Assembly: GCA_034401795.1 (NCBI GenBank)
Contig: CM067373.1
Coordinates: 36,181,443 to 36,245,442, forward strand
Reading direction: 5' to 3'
Length of the DNA: 64,000 nucleotides
DNA from: Chaetoderma sp. LZ-2023a
Taxonomy: Eukaryota; Mollusca; Caudofoveata; Chaetodermatida; Chaetodermatidae
Made by a program: the position numbers and the translations under genes. Positions 1-11,056 of the stretch are shown piece after piece; the first letter of the stretch is position 1; each line of letters starts with the position of its first letter. A model generated the notes under the pieces. It was given only the letters and a program-made list of their open reading frames with translations, did not search any database and had not been told where the DNA came from.

Positions 1-135
1 TTGCATCAATCCAACTGTGGCACGTAAATATAGGTCAGGTAAATGCTCGGGCAAATCATCAGACATTGTTGTTGTTGTGTTTGCGGTTGGGGCTGTTTCC
101 AGTGATATCACATCCACCAAATGGCCACAACAGAC

Positions 136-1152
136 TCATGATTCAAGTGTTATTGGGTCCGCAGTGCCATTGAATACACGGAATGGAATATGTTCCTTGT
201 TGGTGGTGTCCACGATGATGCGGGGACTGGCGCATTGTGAGGCGAGCATATATTCGGGGTCGAGTTCCAGCATGGCTGTGTGAGTGTTGTTTCCTAATTG
301 TGGTGCAGTGGCCCACAAGATCCTTTCCTGACCTGGCCCAACTGTGGCGGTGGTCACTAATATCACTGCACACATGTCATATAATGACGATTCCAGTCCA
401 AGGGGTATCCATAGGCCGTGTATGTCCAGTTCCTGTTGCTTACAATGTATGATGGCTTTGCTGGCACTAAGGAAATCAGAACCAAGCAGGGCATCATTTT
501 GGATGGAGGTGATAACAACTCGCTGTATGAATTGCATCTCCTCTATCTGTATTACGAGGTTTACTACTCCAGCCATGGGCACATCTGCTCCCGTAGTTGT
601 TTGTAAAAAGATGTTTGTAGGCCTAAGGGGTGGCTTTTTATTAGGTGGGATGCTCTCAAATAAACACTTGTTAAAGACAGTGATGGAAACTCCAGTTCCC
701 ACAGTGGCACTGCTGGAAATTCCACTAAACAGACAGGCACGCTTAAATATCACTTTACTGTGAGCATGCGGAAGAGTTTCCAATGATATCATTTGCATAA
801 GTGCCAGTGGTGCGGTATCATTCTGTATATAGTTGGCTTGTTTCCGGAGGGCTTCCGTGAGTGCAGTTGGTGGCTGAGTCTGGAAAGCGCTGACTCGTCG
901 TCGCTGCTGTTGTGATTGCTTGGGTGATGACGGGGTCGGGGGATGCAGTGGTGGTGTCATTGCTGCTGATGCTGCGTAAGCTATGTTGGTGTATACTGCA
1001 GTGCGAATAGGATCCTCATGTTCACGGATAAGGACTAACTGAGCACACCACTTTTTACACCATGACATGGAATGCTTAGTTGAAGCGCAGAAGAAGCAAT
1101 GGCGTTGTGGGACATTCCTTTTCTTTGTCCGATGTTTCTTTTGTGGATCCAT
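136..1152 (-). pseudogene. Gypsy-like retropepsin region, catalytic Asp absent
   Basis: This 338-codon open frame begins in a basic Cys/His segment (CFFCASTKHSMSWC, near residues 20-33) and contains a retroviral-type aspartic protease fold in its second half. Supporting blocks are VGTGVSI, where family members have a D-T/S-G active site, and the later NDALLGSDFL and AIIHC blocks that mark the second half of a retropepsin monomer. The catalytic Asp is replaced by Gly, so the copy is unlikely to be active. After its stop, at 136-138, the pol polyprotein appears to continue in another frame toward base 1. A second frame over 1035-1436 overlaps its start and probably carries the gag-protease linker. 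The family call is moderate; the retropepsin fold is inferred from motif spacing. Confidence 0.6.
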
Positions 1153-1656
1153 GCAGTTGAGCGGGTGATTTCCTTGGAATCAATGCTGATGGTGCTTGTC
1201 GGTGATGTAGCTGTAATAGGCTGTGAGTTGCAAACCACCAACGGACACTGGGTGTTAAGTGCCTTGGCGGTGGGATGTGGTGCTTGCAAAAATATTGTTT
1301 CAGCGGAGGCGCTACAACCTACCACTGCTGTTTTACATTGGAAAGAAGGATGCGTAGATGCGGAAAATGTTGGGTAATTTTTCCCGCAGGGGGACGGCAG
1401 TGCTGCGGATGCAGTGTGCATCGTAGGCACTGTCATAGAAGAAGCCGGTGCGGGTGAGTGTATGATGTTGTAGGAATATGTTGATGAGTAGGTGTGGCCA
1501 CCTGATGTAATTGTTCAGAGGCCTCAGTTGAGCCAGGTTGTAGGGACGGGCACCGAAGTGACTCTGTAATCGGTGCTCATGCTAGTTTGACGGATTCTCT
1601 GGCTGCTGGGTTCATCGGTCAGCGGTTGGGGTTGTAGATGGAGGTTGGTCTGGACA

Positions 1657-2415
1657 TCATTCCCTCCAATGGCCTGGCTGACCACATCCAAAGCACGTGT
1701 TTGGTATCGGTGCTGATGCTGTGGTTGATTGTGGTCTAGTGGTGGATTGTGTTGCTACTGTGGTGCTGAGTGTTGTCACAAGGTTGGTAAGTGCTGAGAT
1801 CTGTTTAGTTATGTCTTCTAACCGTTCATGCATGTTTTGTCTATTGTTATTGTTGTGCTGTTTCCCGCATCCTTGGGCGTTGTTGTGGCCCCCGCGATGG
1901 GATTGGCCATGCCCTCTCCCTCTAGACGCATGATATTGACCAGGATTTTCTGATTGTGTATGTTGTTCGGTTGTAGTTGTGATATTAACATCATTCGTTT
2001 CATTAATTGGATGCAGTTGGCGACAATTATTTTTCTCCCGCTCCAAGAAGTTCTCAATCCGAACCATGGTAGCCATAAGTTGTTGAAGGCTGCCGTGCTC
2101 CATATGAAACAGTTTTTCTTTGAGGGCGGGCTCTCCACTCAACGCGTCTATCAATGTGTTGAGATGTAGATGTGTTACGCCTTCGATATTTGTGGTGGGG
2201 TATGCGCGGCTAACAAGATGACGGATGCGACTCGCTAATTCCGGCAATGTTTCCTCTGGGGGTAGCAGTGGTGGTGGCGTGTGGGCCTCCGTCACCGAAT
2301 ATCTCATGATGGTGTGAGAGGAAGGTGCCTCACACGGGCCTCCATCACAGGAATTCTGGCTGTTGCGAGAAGCAAGTGCCTCACGCGGGCCTCCGTCACA
2401 GGAAAATGACTTCAA
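1657..2415 (-). pseudogene. Gag-like polyprotein with CCHC zinc knuckle interrupted by TGA
   Basis: The 252-residue frame has a capsid-like helical middle (residues about 60-125, with LNTLIDALSGEPALKEKLF), a basic RGRGHGQSHRGG stretch typical of gag nucleocapsids, a Thr/Ser/Gln-rich linker, and a C-terminal CFGCGQPGHWRE. The frame stops with TGA right after Glu and the next codon is TGT (Cys). The pattern C-x2-C-x4-H-x4-C is therefore kept with the stop sitting in the last x position. Gag coats the element RNA and builds the particle. The 5' part repeats the phrase DGGPREA/DGGPCEA, showing a short tandem duplication. It sits just upstream of the protease block on the same strand. Confidence 0.65.
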
Positions 2416-4130
2416 CGCTGAAGCGGAGGAAATGAGTTGGCAAAAAGGGTCACTCTTTTGCTCATCAGAAAATGCTAAGTGCAGAAAAATCCTAGTGAAG
2501 CCATAATTAACGTGATGCGTACTGGTTTATGTGAAGGTGGAATGAGCGATTTCCGAAGAATTCCCACATCACCATCTTATGTAGTTCCAAGTCGCTGTAT
2601 TGGTAGATGCCGCTTTATTTATGCGGGCCTTATGCTACAGTCTAACCTACCATTTAAGTGTTACAAACGAAAACTAGCTTTGGCCGCAAGTGGCAGGGAT
2701 TCCTACCTATCATTAGATACAGCTGTCCAATGGGTGCAGAACCTAGCTTCCCGTAGATCGCTTTGAAAGAGCATCTAACTCCACAGACGGTGTGCGTACA
2801 TGTTACATCGCAACGCATCCGAATTTGATGAGAATCTTGGTACCTTGCTCCGCAACCACATAAAACATCACCTGGACAATGCCTACATTTCACATAAGCA
2901 AGTTTGATCACTGGCATATCGTTAAGGTGGGGTTAGAGAGGCAAACGTCCACGACACTCCGACGAGTTGGATGGAAATGCACATCTCGTCCATCACCATT
3001 TCCTACAGATCTAACGTTTGACCTGTTATTAGGATTATGTTCCAATGTGCCTAGATATGCACTGCGGGCTGGTAAAATAAACCTATCAAACTCACATTTA
3101 TAACTATATGTTTTCGCAGTGCTTTCCTTCGTTGGCGGGGTCATCTAGTTAACAAGTATCCCAAGATACGGGGGAGATGTATGTAAATCAGCACTTTAAC
3201 CATCATAGCTCGGAAACCTCCGATAGTTTGCCAGGGTCGGATCAGATCAACGTGCTGATGGGATGTTCAAATAATGAAGAAGCCATGCGGCTAGTGGATC
3301 ATGGAAAGAGACAATAACTTTAATATATGCGAGGCCCTACAGGTATTTGGCCAATTTTACACAACCTTGTCGGAGTGCGGGGCTACATTACCACAACAGC
3401 TGGAAAAGAGGCGTACACTATATGTCTCCTAACAAAGAGATTGTCCCTAACCACTTCAAACCTCTCCTATTTGAGCTGAATAGTAAGGTTTAGTCGGTAA
3501 CATGTTGGGCTCAAACAGTTAGAGCATGGTCAGCGACGTCAGTGTGAAATTGATGATGGTAGGGATAAGTGATGCGGATATAAATGTTGCTGTTTAGTAT
3601 TTCCTAGCGTACTTTAGTCTAATTTCCCTATAATTAAACAAAACATATCAACGAAATGGCTATCCGCCATATACAACTAACCAATGCAATGAACGATGAC
3701 AATCTATATAAATTATTGAGGTAGTACGTATCAGGTTGATAGACCTAAACGGTGTGGTTAGTTAACGCTCCCACAGTAAATAAGGATAATATTAACAGTG
3801 ATAAAGAAATTATAAATTGCGGTCCTAAGACCAGGACGACACCTATTAGTTATCAGTGCCATATCCGGAAATAATAATTAGATATACAATAGTATAGTTA
3901 CGTGAGTACCTAATAGTTGTCAGTACGGAACAGGCTACTATGTTACTGAAATTGAGGCGCTAACATATTCATAGTGTGAGTTGACATGTTCTCTGGAGCT
4001 GGAGAGGTTTCCGCAGGTGATTTCCGCAGCTGGTCTCCACAGGTTGGTTCCACAAGCTGACTCCTCCAGGCAGGGTAGATACGTTGCATACTCATGACAG
4101 TGAAACAGAACAGTGAGGTAGCATCTATTA
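2290..4130 (-). repeat. Leader/LTR-like repeat, copy 1
   Basis: No convincing protein is seen. The block is clearly related, with many substitutions and small indels, to 11560-13420: shared landmarks include the CAAGTGCCTC..CGGGCCTCCGTC stretch near 2370 and 11655, a GTGCGTACTG stretch near 2515 and 11806, and TTTATTT.TGCGGGCC near 2613 and 11908. It ends in a cluster of short TTCC.CAGCTGG-like repeats (about 4000-4075). It lies directly upstream of the gag frame on the minus strand, so it is probably the 5' LTR plus untranslated leader of that element. I could not fix LTR ends or a primer-binding site. Confidence 0.55.
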
Positions 4131-4204
4131 GATAGTCTCTATAACTAAATCATCATTTATACTGAAGTGAGAATGTTCTCCGTCCGGCGATGGAAGTAAT
4201 AAAG

Positions 4205-4570
4205 TTAAAGGGTGTCCATTAACAGAGAGGGCTGTATAATAATGTTAAGCGGATACATAACTAGGCACACAGTGCGGGATGCATCGCATAGCTCTTGCAG
4301 CGCATCTAGCAAAGTCCACCAGACTGTGGTCGAAAAGTTACTTAAAACACACACAACATGCAGGGCAGAATTTAGTGTCCACTTTTCAGTGTGGTTGGCA
4401 GATCCGGCGAGTCCTCCACCAAGAATCACTGCAGCTCTACATCGTGTAGTACTACATTCTGGGCCCGCATGGCCCCTCCCACAGAAGTTGCATTTAGGAA
4501 AGTCCGGATGTGGAAAGTCTAACTTTAAATTTAGTTTATTACTCCCTGATGGCCGTCCGGAAGTATCCAA
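4205..4570 (-). pseudogene. Gag-like fragment with Cys/His knuckle
   Basis: The 121-residue minus frame contains CNFCGRGHAGPEC, a C-x2-C-x3-H-x4-C knuckle of the kind found at the C-terminus of some LTR-retrotransposon gag proteins (BEL/Pao-type knuckles are similar). The rest is not recognisable. It lies downstream, on the minus strand, of a TATA/CRE promoter-like site at 4749-4770, which suggests the 5' end of another LTR element. No other domain was seen, so the call rests on the knuckle and context. Confidence 0.35.
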
Positions 4571-4748
4571 AATTCTGTGGAAGCCGAGGACATCCTACAC
4601 CATGGGTGTGCTGGGTTCTGTAAGACGCTGGTTGAAGTGAAGATCACTGGTAGGTCAGCAGTTCACATCCGTCATCCTGGTGGTCCAGTCATACTGCGCG
4701 GGCTGGCTTCCACGCCAGCGATGCTCTTGGTCCTTGGTTTTTCACCCC

Positions 4749-4770
4749 TTTTATACTCGCTGTGACGTCA
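4749..4770 (-). promoter_or_regulatory. CRE plus TATA box of a probable LTR promoter
   Basis: On the minus strand a perfect palindromic cAMP-response element (TGACGTCA, 4763-4770) is followed 8 bases later by TATAAAAGGGG (about 4744-4754), a strong TATA match. The spacing and the gag-like scrap on the same strand fit an LTR promoter. The motif is directly visible; activity is inference. Confidence 0.5.
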
Positions 4771-5536
4771 AGGCTGGGCGCCTCAACTAATCAACGACCG
4801 AGTGCCAGCCAATCACCGTGCTGCTATACTAATGACGTATAGGGCTTACATACGCTTATTGCTCTAGCCAGAGGGTTGCGCTTTGCTGGGCCGGCCGGTA
4901 CCCGTCCAGTCGATCCGTGCTACACGTTGTGTAGTTTCGCCTAGTAAGGTGTTGAAGCATATTGGTATCTTCATCAATGAAAACAGTGGTATAGAAATTT
5001 GCTAATATGTGCACCTTGTCAATATCATTGTGTACTCTCAGGACTGTACCATTTGCTTCAACCTCAAGTTCAGGTATTCTGGACGTGGGTTTTCTTGTAC
5101 GGGTGACATGATACCATCACTTTTTGGGATTAGTTTTTACACTTCTGGCTATTTCTTTTTCTCGTTTAGCATTTCTTGTGAGTGTCTTTAGTCTGTTTCG
5201 CTGGTGTGTATATTTAAGCCTGTTTTTGTCTGTTCTGGTTTTCATATAGTTCATCCAACCCCTATTTTTTTAAATCTTTTATTAGTTTAAGAATTTCTAA
5301 TATTATAGCTGCTTTCTTTTCCTTGTTGCATGGCTTATATCTGGGGATATGTGCCATTTCTGCTAACTTTAGTTTAATAGAAAAAGTGGAATAGATGTCT
5401 TCAACATCGTTACCTTCTAATATTTTTCCCAATCAAGATTTGGTTCATGTTTCATTGCCCCATAGTTCCCTTTGTCGTAGTTTAGTTTTTCCATTTCTGT
5501 TGTCACTGTATCATTTGCATATTAGATTACATGTGA

Positions 5537-6055
5537 TCACAACGTGGTCACTGCTTCCTGGGGGGTGGGGGGGGGGGGGCTATCGTATGCAATATCTGAC
5601 ACACGGTTTTCATTGTTGCAGAGAATTAGATCCAGTGTGTGTGGGGTGTCAGTGTCTCTAACTCTAGTGGGCTTATCGATTTTTTGAAAAAGGAAACAAT
5701 CTCTTATACATTCTAGGAATTCTTCAGTACTGTCTGATCCTGTCCAGAAGTCCCATTGGATGTTTGGAAAATTGAAATCTCCACACATGAAAATGTGTGT
5801 GTATTGCTTTGTGTTCTTTGATACTTGGCACAGGAGGTTGTTCATTAGGTTTATATTGTTCTCATCACTAGTGGGGCTTCTGTATATAACACCAACTGAT
5901 AAAGTTTCATTATTTTTTAGGCTTATTTTAATAAAACAATGTTCTTTAAAATTGTTTTGCACATTGATTTCATCCGAATGTAGTTCCTGTTTCACAACTC
6001 TTCCGGTTTGTTCACAGAAGTTGCTTGGGAAAGTATCATATCCTGTGATGGACAT
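5537..6055 (-). pseudogene. LINE APE-type endonuclease fragment
   Basis: The 172-residue frame matches the middle and C-terminal half of the exonuclease-endonuclease-phosphatase domain that nicks target DNA for LINE insertion. Visible motifs are VIYRSPTSD (Tyr loop), HIFMCGDFNFPNI (the GDFN metal/catalytic motif) and TLDLILCN near the C-terminus. The N-terminal catalytic Glu motif (N..ET) is not in this frame. Reading through about 5536-4960 shows only frame-broken traces of the linker that normally precedes the RT. A G-run at about 5565-5580 (C-run on this strand) lies at the frame's end and may have caused a slip. Confidence 0.75.
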
Positions 6056-6514
6056 TTCTTCTTTAGTAGGGAGAAATCAGAAGTCTTTAGGAAATATCTC
6101 TGTTATCATTATAATATCTGTGGGGTTTTCTATGGCCAAAAGCCTTGCTTTGAATTCAGATAACTTATTGGAGAGACTATCTGCATTGGTGTACATGCAT
6201 TTCAAATGTGGCTCTGATCACTCATGTTCTGATAGCTGAGATTGTGTGGATTTACAATACGGTCTAGGTTCTGCTTGTTTCCTTAGAGTTTTCAATTTCT
6301 TGCTTTGTAATACCTGTGTGCTTTCTTTTCTGTTTGATGGCGAGATAGCTGTTGATATTGTATCGTGTATATATTTGTTAGTATCCATTGGTTGTGGAAC
6401 TGTACATTCATCAACCAAATTGTGGTATCTGTTATATAAGATTTATAGGCTTGGTTATTTCTGTATTTGGTAAATATTTGTACAGTATATTGTCTTTTTC
6501 CTATGCATTTATTC

Positions 6515-7110
6515 CTAAAATGGATAAGGGATTGAATTTATATGGTTAGTGTTGGCTTGAAGGGGATTGATATGGAAGTTCAGATAGTTCATTATGTTTT
6601 CTGATAATAGTCTGACTTCATGATAATTTGGGTGAATACAGTCTCGGAAAAGCTCTTCATTCGCTTCCCCATTAGAATACATAAACAGTTTTGTGTTGTT
6701 CACTAGGGTTGCTTTGTGCCATTCTGCGAGAGAGCTGAGCATTTCATTAAACTCATAAACTAGGTTGTTTTCATGTGTGTTTTGGGGTCATGGCAGCAGG
6801 GATGATACATACCCTTGAGTGTTTGGAGCTAGTGATTTGGCTCTTTCAATGAGTGCATCATATTCATTGATCATGCTGTCTGCTTTGCACTTACCAACGT
6901 CATTACTTCCAACATGTATGATGACAATATTGTATGTGTTGTGTGAGAGAAAGAGTTCAAATGTTTCCACAATTTCACTCATTCTAGCCCCACCATAGGA
7001 TCTGACAGTGATGTCATGCTTTTCTGTCGACATAAACCTACCACTAAGTTTCCTGAGTGTCGAGCTTCCAATGATTAGAACTTTCCTGGTTGTTGCAGTT
7101 TGAGTGTTGG
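6515..7110 (-). pseudogene. SGNH/GDSL esterase domain of LINE-A ORF1
   Basis: The minus strand encodes, in two frames, KVLIIGSSTLRK (nucleophile Ser block, just before 7033), SYGGARMSEIV, then VIIHVGSNDVGK (the GxND block III) and, in the 6742-6515 frame, FRDCIHPN (the D-x-x-H catalytic pair). This is the full set of SGNH hydrolase landmarks. Such esterases occur in ORF1 of CR1-like LINEs, where they are thought to help RNP or membrane interactions. A frame change at about 6790 separates blocks III and V. Confidence 0.7.
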
Positions 7111-7612
7111 ATTGCAGGGATGGTTGTCTATTCTGGTTTTAATACTCTACATTGCTATAACTGCTCTGAAAGACTGGTTTGTTATGAACTCAGCCACCCT
7201 TCTTTGCATTACTCTGGCTATTAAGCACATCCTGTCTATAGCTTCTGCTACCTGGTTTAGTATATTTGTCATCTGTATTGTTTCTGTAGTGATGTGGAGG
7301 AATGTTCGATCCGGAATTACAGTGTGAAATATTGTTGAATGTTTGTCAATTTTGGAAAGTGTTGTCCCTGTGTCCCTGCAGCTGATTGGTATGCGGTGGT
7401 GCACTTTGAGCTTGAATATCACCTATAGGTTCATAGTTTGTGTGAAATGAACATTGGTTTTCTTGAATGGATGGCAATGTTAAGTCTAATTGGTGACAGT
7501 TGTTTACCAATGCTAGACTGGTTTGGACCAGTTTATCTTGTGTTGTCCTGATATTATCATTGACACTTGAATGGTTAGGTTTGCCTTGGGGTGCACATGA
7601 CATCGCTGACGG

Positions 7613-8475
7613 TCAGTCGAGGTCTATGTCAGTGACATTAGTACCTAATTTCTGTCTAGAATTTACAGAATATTGTGATGACATATCATGCTGTGCCTGC
7701 AAGGTTTGGTGTTCTTTTCTGAGCTGTCTACGGTCTTCCTTCAGAATTATCATTTCATTGATAACAGCACCTAAAGTCTCAGTTTTGTGTTTTATTCCAT
7801 CAATCTCATCATCCTTATTAACAGCACCTGTATCTGTGAGTCTACTCTGTTGTTGTAGCTCATCAGAATTAGTAGATGTCAATTTGTGGCTCCTATTGCT
7901 TGTTGCAATATCGCTTATTTGGGCTTGGGTCAACTCTAGCTGAACACTGCTTTCCTTAACTGGCCTATCGCTAGCCGGGTACTCACAATTGAATATTGTA
8001 GTGTACCATGCAAGAAAGTCTTTAATGTGCTTGGAGACTTGGCAACAGTCTTGACATGTATACTTACGTTTGTGGATGCTAGGGTCGAGAGCATGTAAGG
8101 TGGGAGGTCTGTAGACATACAATGCACCCAATATTTACAGATGTCACATGTTATTATGTACTCAGAGTCTGGTTTACCGCATTTATTTTTTGCTTTGGGC
8201 CTAGCACCTCCATTTGTATCTGCAATAGTTGTATCCTCTGTAATTGTGTTTGTAGTAGTTGTGGGTGTGGCTTCAACATGATTGTGTGTAGCAGTTGTAG
8301 GTGGTGTAATAGTTGTGGTTGTAGCTGTAATGGGTGTGACTTCAACATCAGTGCTCGTAGTAGTAGCTTTGTGTATGATATCAGAGAGAATGACAGTATC
8401 TTCCGATTCACTAATGATCATTGTACCTATAGAAGTTGTATTTGATGTGATAGGAGATTTGTTCTGCCTTCTCAT
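7613..8475 (-). pseudogene. LINE-A ORF1 N-terminal part: PHD-like finger and coiled coil
   Basis: Two overlapping frames (8475-7936 and 8131-7613) share one ancestral ORF. The first has a Thr/Ile-rich low-complexity leader (the DNA here is a run of GTA/GTT-like triplets) and then the PHD-like signature CGKPDSEYIITCDICKYWVHC. The second is rich in Lys/Glu/Gln/Leu and predicted coiled coil (ILKEDRRQLRKEHQTLQAQH). The same order, finger then coiled coil then SGNH, occurs in LINE-B. A frameshift near 8000 splits the two parts. Confidence 0.55.
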
Positions 8476-8678
8476 TCCATGATCTTTGGCTGGCGAGGGT
8501 GGCAGAATGGGAATGGTGTTTCGCTTTGTGTTTTAGCTGCTTCAGAAGCTTTCTCCTTTCTGAACGTTTCTCTTCTTTCTTCTACTTGTATGGTGTTGCA
8601 TTCTCTGCACAGCCATAAGTAACTGACACAAAAAGTAGTGGGCTTGCCTGCTGTTTGACAGTCGTTGCTTGCAGGCAT
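8472..8678 (-). pseudogene. Short upstream frame of LINE-A with Cys motif
   Basis: A 68-residue frame, MPASNDCQTAGKPTTFC at its start, then a CRECN pair and a charged helical tail. It overlaps the next LINE-A frame by a few bases and probably forms the extreme N-terminus of ORF1 before a frameshift. No known domain is recognised. Confidence 0.35.
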
Positions 8679-8700
8679 ATTGGCAACTTAGACCTTGATA

Positions 8701-9540
8701 TTCACTTTAGAAATGTGCATCAAATGAATAGTGTGTTAGTGATATGTTAGTTTAGTGTCTGTATTATGGGTGATTTGCTGTTTAGTGTTGTACTGTCCAT
8801 AGATGATTTGTTTATTTTATTTTATGGCTAATTTATTTATTTTTAATTATTTTTTAATTATTTTTTAATTATTTTTTTTGTTTATTTTTTAAATTACTTT
8901 TTTAATTATTATTAATTATTCAGTAAGATTTTTTATTAATTTTTATAATATTAATCGGTAAAATTATTTGATCATAGAAGAATTTTTCCCGGTAACACCG
9001 ATGTCGTTATAGCATTGCTATGATAAAAAAAAACGGAAACTGGTGACAACTTGGAGAAAACAATTTAACTGGCCAATTCAACTACTTTCACGGTCTACAC
9101 ATGATGACTAATTAAATACAATATAGAACTATATAAATTGTTATTATAATCTGCGAAATTTTATATTTTAGTGAGATTTTTATGCGACAGAATTGTTGAC
9201 GTTCCTGCAGGTCTCAAGGTTAAGGAGAGGGCCATGTGGGATTTGCCTAACATAACTCTTTAACGCAAACATAGGACCAAAAACGCCAAAAGATTAGTGT
9301 TTTTTGTGTGGTTGTGTTGAAATTGAGATACATAAAACGATATACAGCATGTTGTATAACACATCAACAGCCAAGGTTTAGGTACCCTTTTGAAATCCAG
9401 GTTGCCGCCTAACCAACAGGGCAAATAATCATTTCTATCCCTGCTAACCATAAATTTTATCCAAACAAATGAATTTGAATTTGAACTTGAGGTGCGCCTT
9501 GAAGACGTGAAACCTCAATTATCAAGAAGATAATTTTTAT
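8701..9540. other. AT-rich non-coding stretch
   Basis: From about 8740 to 9180 the sequence is strongly A/T-rich with TTTATTTTT-type runs (8810-8940). No plausible gene is seen up to the LINE fragment at about 9540; the short frame at 9260-9451 has no recognisable features. Confidence 0.5.
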
Positions 9541-10204
9541 TGAAAAGAGGCTACAAGAATATGGTCTCCCTAGTGCACATACACTGCTAGTTATCACCCA
9601 AGAGAAGGGTAGGTGGAACAAAGCTGTCTGAAAAGCTCTCATCAGTCACTGGCAGAAAAGACTTATGGCAGATTACAGCCATCGCTCCTCCACATGATAC
9701 ATGTCAGCAGACTCACTCCTCCCCAACAAAGTGGTAGCAGTATGGACTACATCCATAGTGGCGACAATGCAAATACTCAAAGCGATGGTGAAAGCTCAGG
9801 TTCTATGTGGGGCTCTCACACTACAGTCTAAAAAGGCACTCTTTGATAGATCAAATGCAACCTCTCCAGTCTGCAAATTATGCTGCAAAGAATCAGAGAC
9901 TAGACTACACTTCATCCTATACTGTGGGGCCTTGGAGGGAACCAGACTGCCATATGTTAACCGCCTACATGAAATTCTGAAAAACGAGGTACCAGATATC
10001 CACTATAATGATGAGGTCATGCTCCAGCTCATTATCGACTGTAGACACACCACACTCCCAGACACACTGTTAAACATGCTGAGCTCTCAGAACACACAAC
10101 TACACGTGGAATTAATCGCCCAAGTTTTTATCCACTTCCTATGCAGTGATAGGCTGAAGCTGCTGAACATGGATACAGCTCCACATGCGAAACCAACACA
10201 GTGA
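9540..10204 (+). pseudogene. LINE-D 3' fragment: C-terminal zinc-knuckle domain
   Basis: The + strand reads, with two stops, the C-terminus of a LINE reverse-transcriptase protein. It includes LQEYGLPSAHTLL, then from 9701 an open frame with SPVCKLCCKESETRLHFILYC. The C-x2-C...H-x4-C pattern after the RT is the zf-RVT knuckle seen at the end of many Jockey/CR1/Tad-clade proteins. The RT core is absent, as expected if only a 3' scrap survives. No poly-A tail is evident after the stop at 10204. Confidence 0.65.
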
Positions 10205-10339
10205 ACGATAGGATAACGTGCTAAACTACCCTGTAAATAACGTTCATTAAAGACATCGCAACGTTATATAATCACAGTATAGTTCTCATACGTTTTTCTC
10301 AACCAACTTACTGTCTTCATCTGGAGGCATGCCAACTGC

Positions 10340-11056
10340 TTTTAGCATTATTAATTCTATTATGACTTACCTGGACAAGTAATCTCAGATGCATATCTAT
10401 TTGCAGATGACACTAAGATCTTCCAGACTGTTCTAAAGCCAGATGACAAAGCCACGCTGCAGAAAGACCTAAATGAGCTGGCAGAGTGGTCAAACACCTG
10501 GCTTCTCCGCTTCCACCCAGACAAATGTGTTCAAATGAGCTTCGGGCGACCAAATGTTGAAGCAAGTAACTACCATATTATAGCCGACTGGTAAAACCAC
10601 AAAATTTTAAAATCAAAAGAAGAAAAGGACATTGGAGTGATTATAGATGAATCACTAAACGTTGAGAGACACATTACAGAGAAGGTGAATAAAGCAAACA
10701 GTATGGTTGAAATTATTCATAGAGCTTATATCAATCTAAACGAGAAAAACTTTGTACCATTATGCAAGGTAATGATAAGGAACCATCTAGACTATGCCGC
10801 AGCTGTATGGTGCCCATATAAAAAATCAGTCATCACACTCAGAGAAAACGTACAGAGAAGAGCAACCAAACAGATACCTGGTCTACGGGAACTCAGCTAT
10901 GAGGAAAGACTAAAAAGACTGAAACTGCCAACCTTGGCATTCCGCAGAGTCGGTGGTGATATGATCGAGGTATACAAACTGCTTGTAGCTCGCCGGGTAG
11001 TGTCAGGCCGTTCCGATGTATCATGTCGACTCGCCGTGCCGCAAGTGCACGACTAG
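10340..11056 (+). pseudogene. LINE-C reverse transcriptase C-terminal half
   Basis: About 10390-10590 encodes YLFADDTKIFQTVLKP (the catalytic motif C of a LINE RT) followed by a thumb-like LNELAEWSNTWLLRFHPDKC. After a stop, 10637-11056 continues with LDYAAAVWCPYKKS, VQRRATKQIPGLRELSYEERL and GDMIEVYKLL, landmarks of Jockey/CR1/Rex-like C-termini. Function in the intact family is target-primed reverse transcription. The upstream RT fingers and endonuclease are missing, so this is a 5'-truncated dead copy; the 3' end fades at 11056. Confidence 0.75.

Larger units (their letters stand above)
1..4130 (-). mobile_element. Degraded Ty3/Gypsy-like LTR retrotransposon, 5' half (gag, protease, leader/LTR)
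   Basis: The minus strand reads, from right to left, a long non-coding leader or LTR-like block (about 4130-2416), a gag-like ORF ending in a zinc knuckle (2415-1657), a linker region, then a retropepsin-like segment (1152-136). Bases 135-1 on the minus strand continue with the residues LPEHLPDLY, the kind of linker found between protease and reverse transcriptase in Gypsy pol. The element therefore runs off the left edge of the window. Stops and frame changes between the blocks show it is decayed. The order gag, protease, pol is standard for the family; assignment to Ty3/Gypsy rather than another LTR group is inferred from that order and the pre-RT linker. Confidence 0.7.
4950..8700 (-). mobile_element. 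LINE-A: 5' part of a CR1/Jockey-like non-LTR retrotransposon with PHD and SGNH ORF1
   Basis: Reading leftward on the minus strand: a short Cys-containing frame (8678-8472), a PHD-like/low-complexity segment (8475-7936), a coiled-coil-rich segment (8131-7613), an SGNH esterase (about 7090-6515) and an APE-type endonuclease (6055-5537). Traces of the endonuclease-RT linker continue to about 4960. The reverse transcriptase is missing. The pieces are in several frames, so the copy is decayed. The same ORF1 domain order is seen in the better-preserved element at 16.5-24.6 kb, but this one has no RNase H in front. Confidence 0.7.

Noticed and set aside
5760..6239. Plus-strand 159-residue ORF
   Set aside because: Antisense of the LINE-A endonuclease.
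8122..8482. Plus-strand Cys/Ser/Val-rich ORFs
   Set aside because: Shadows of the low-complexity Thr/Ile region of LINE-A ORF1 on the minus strand.
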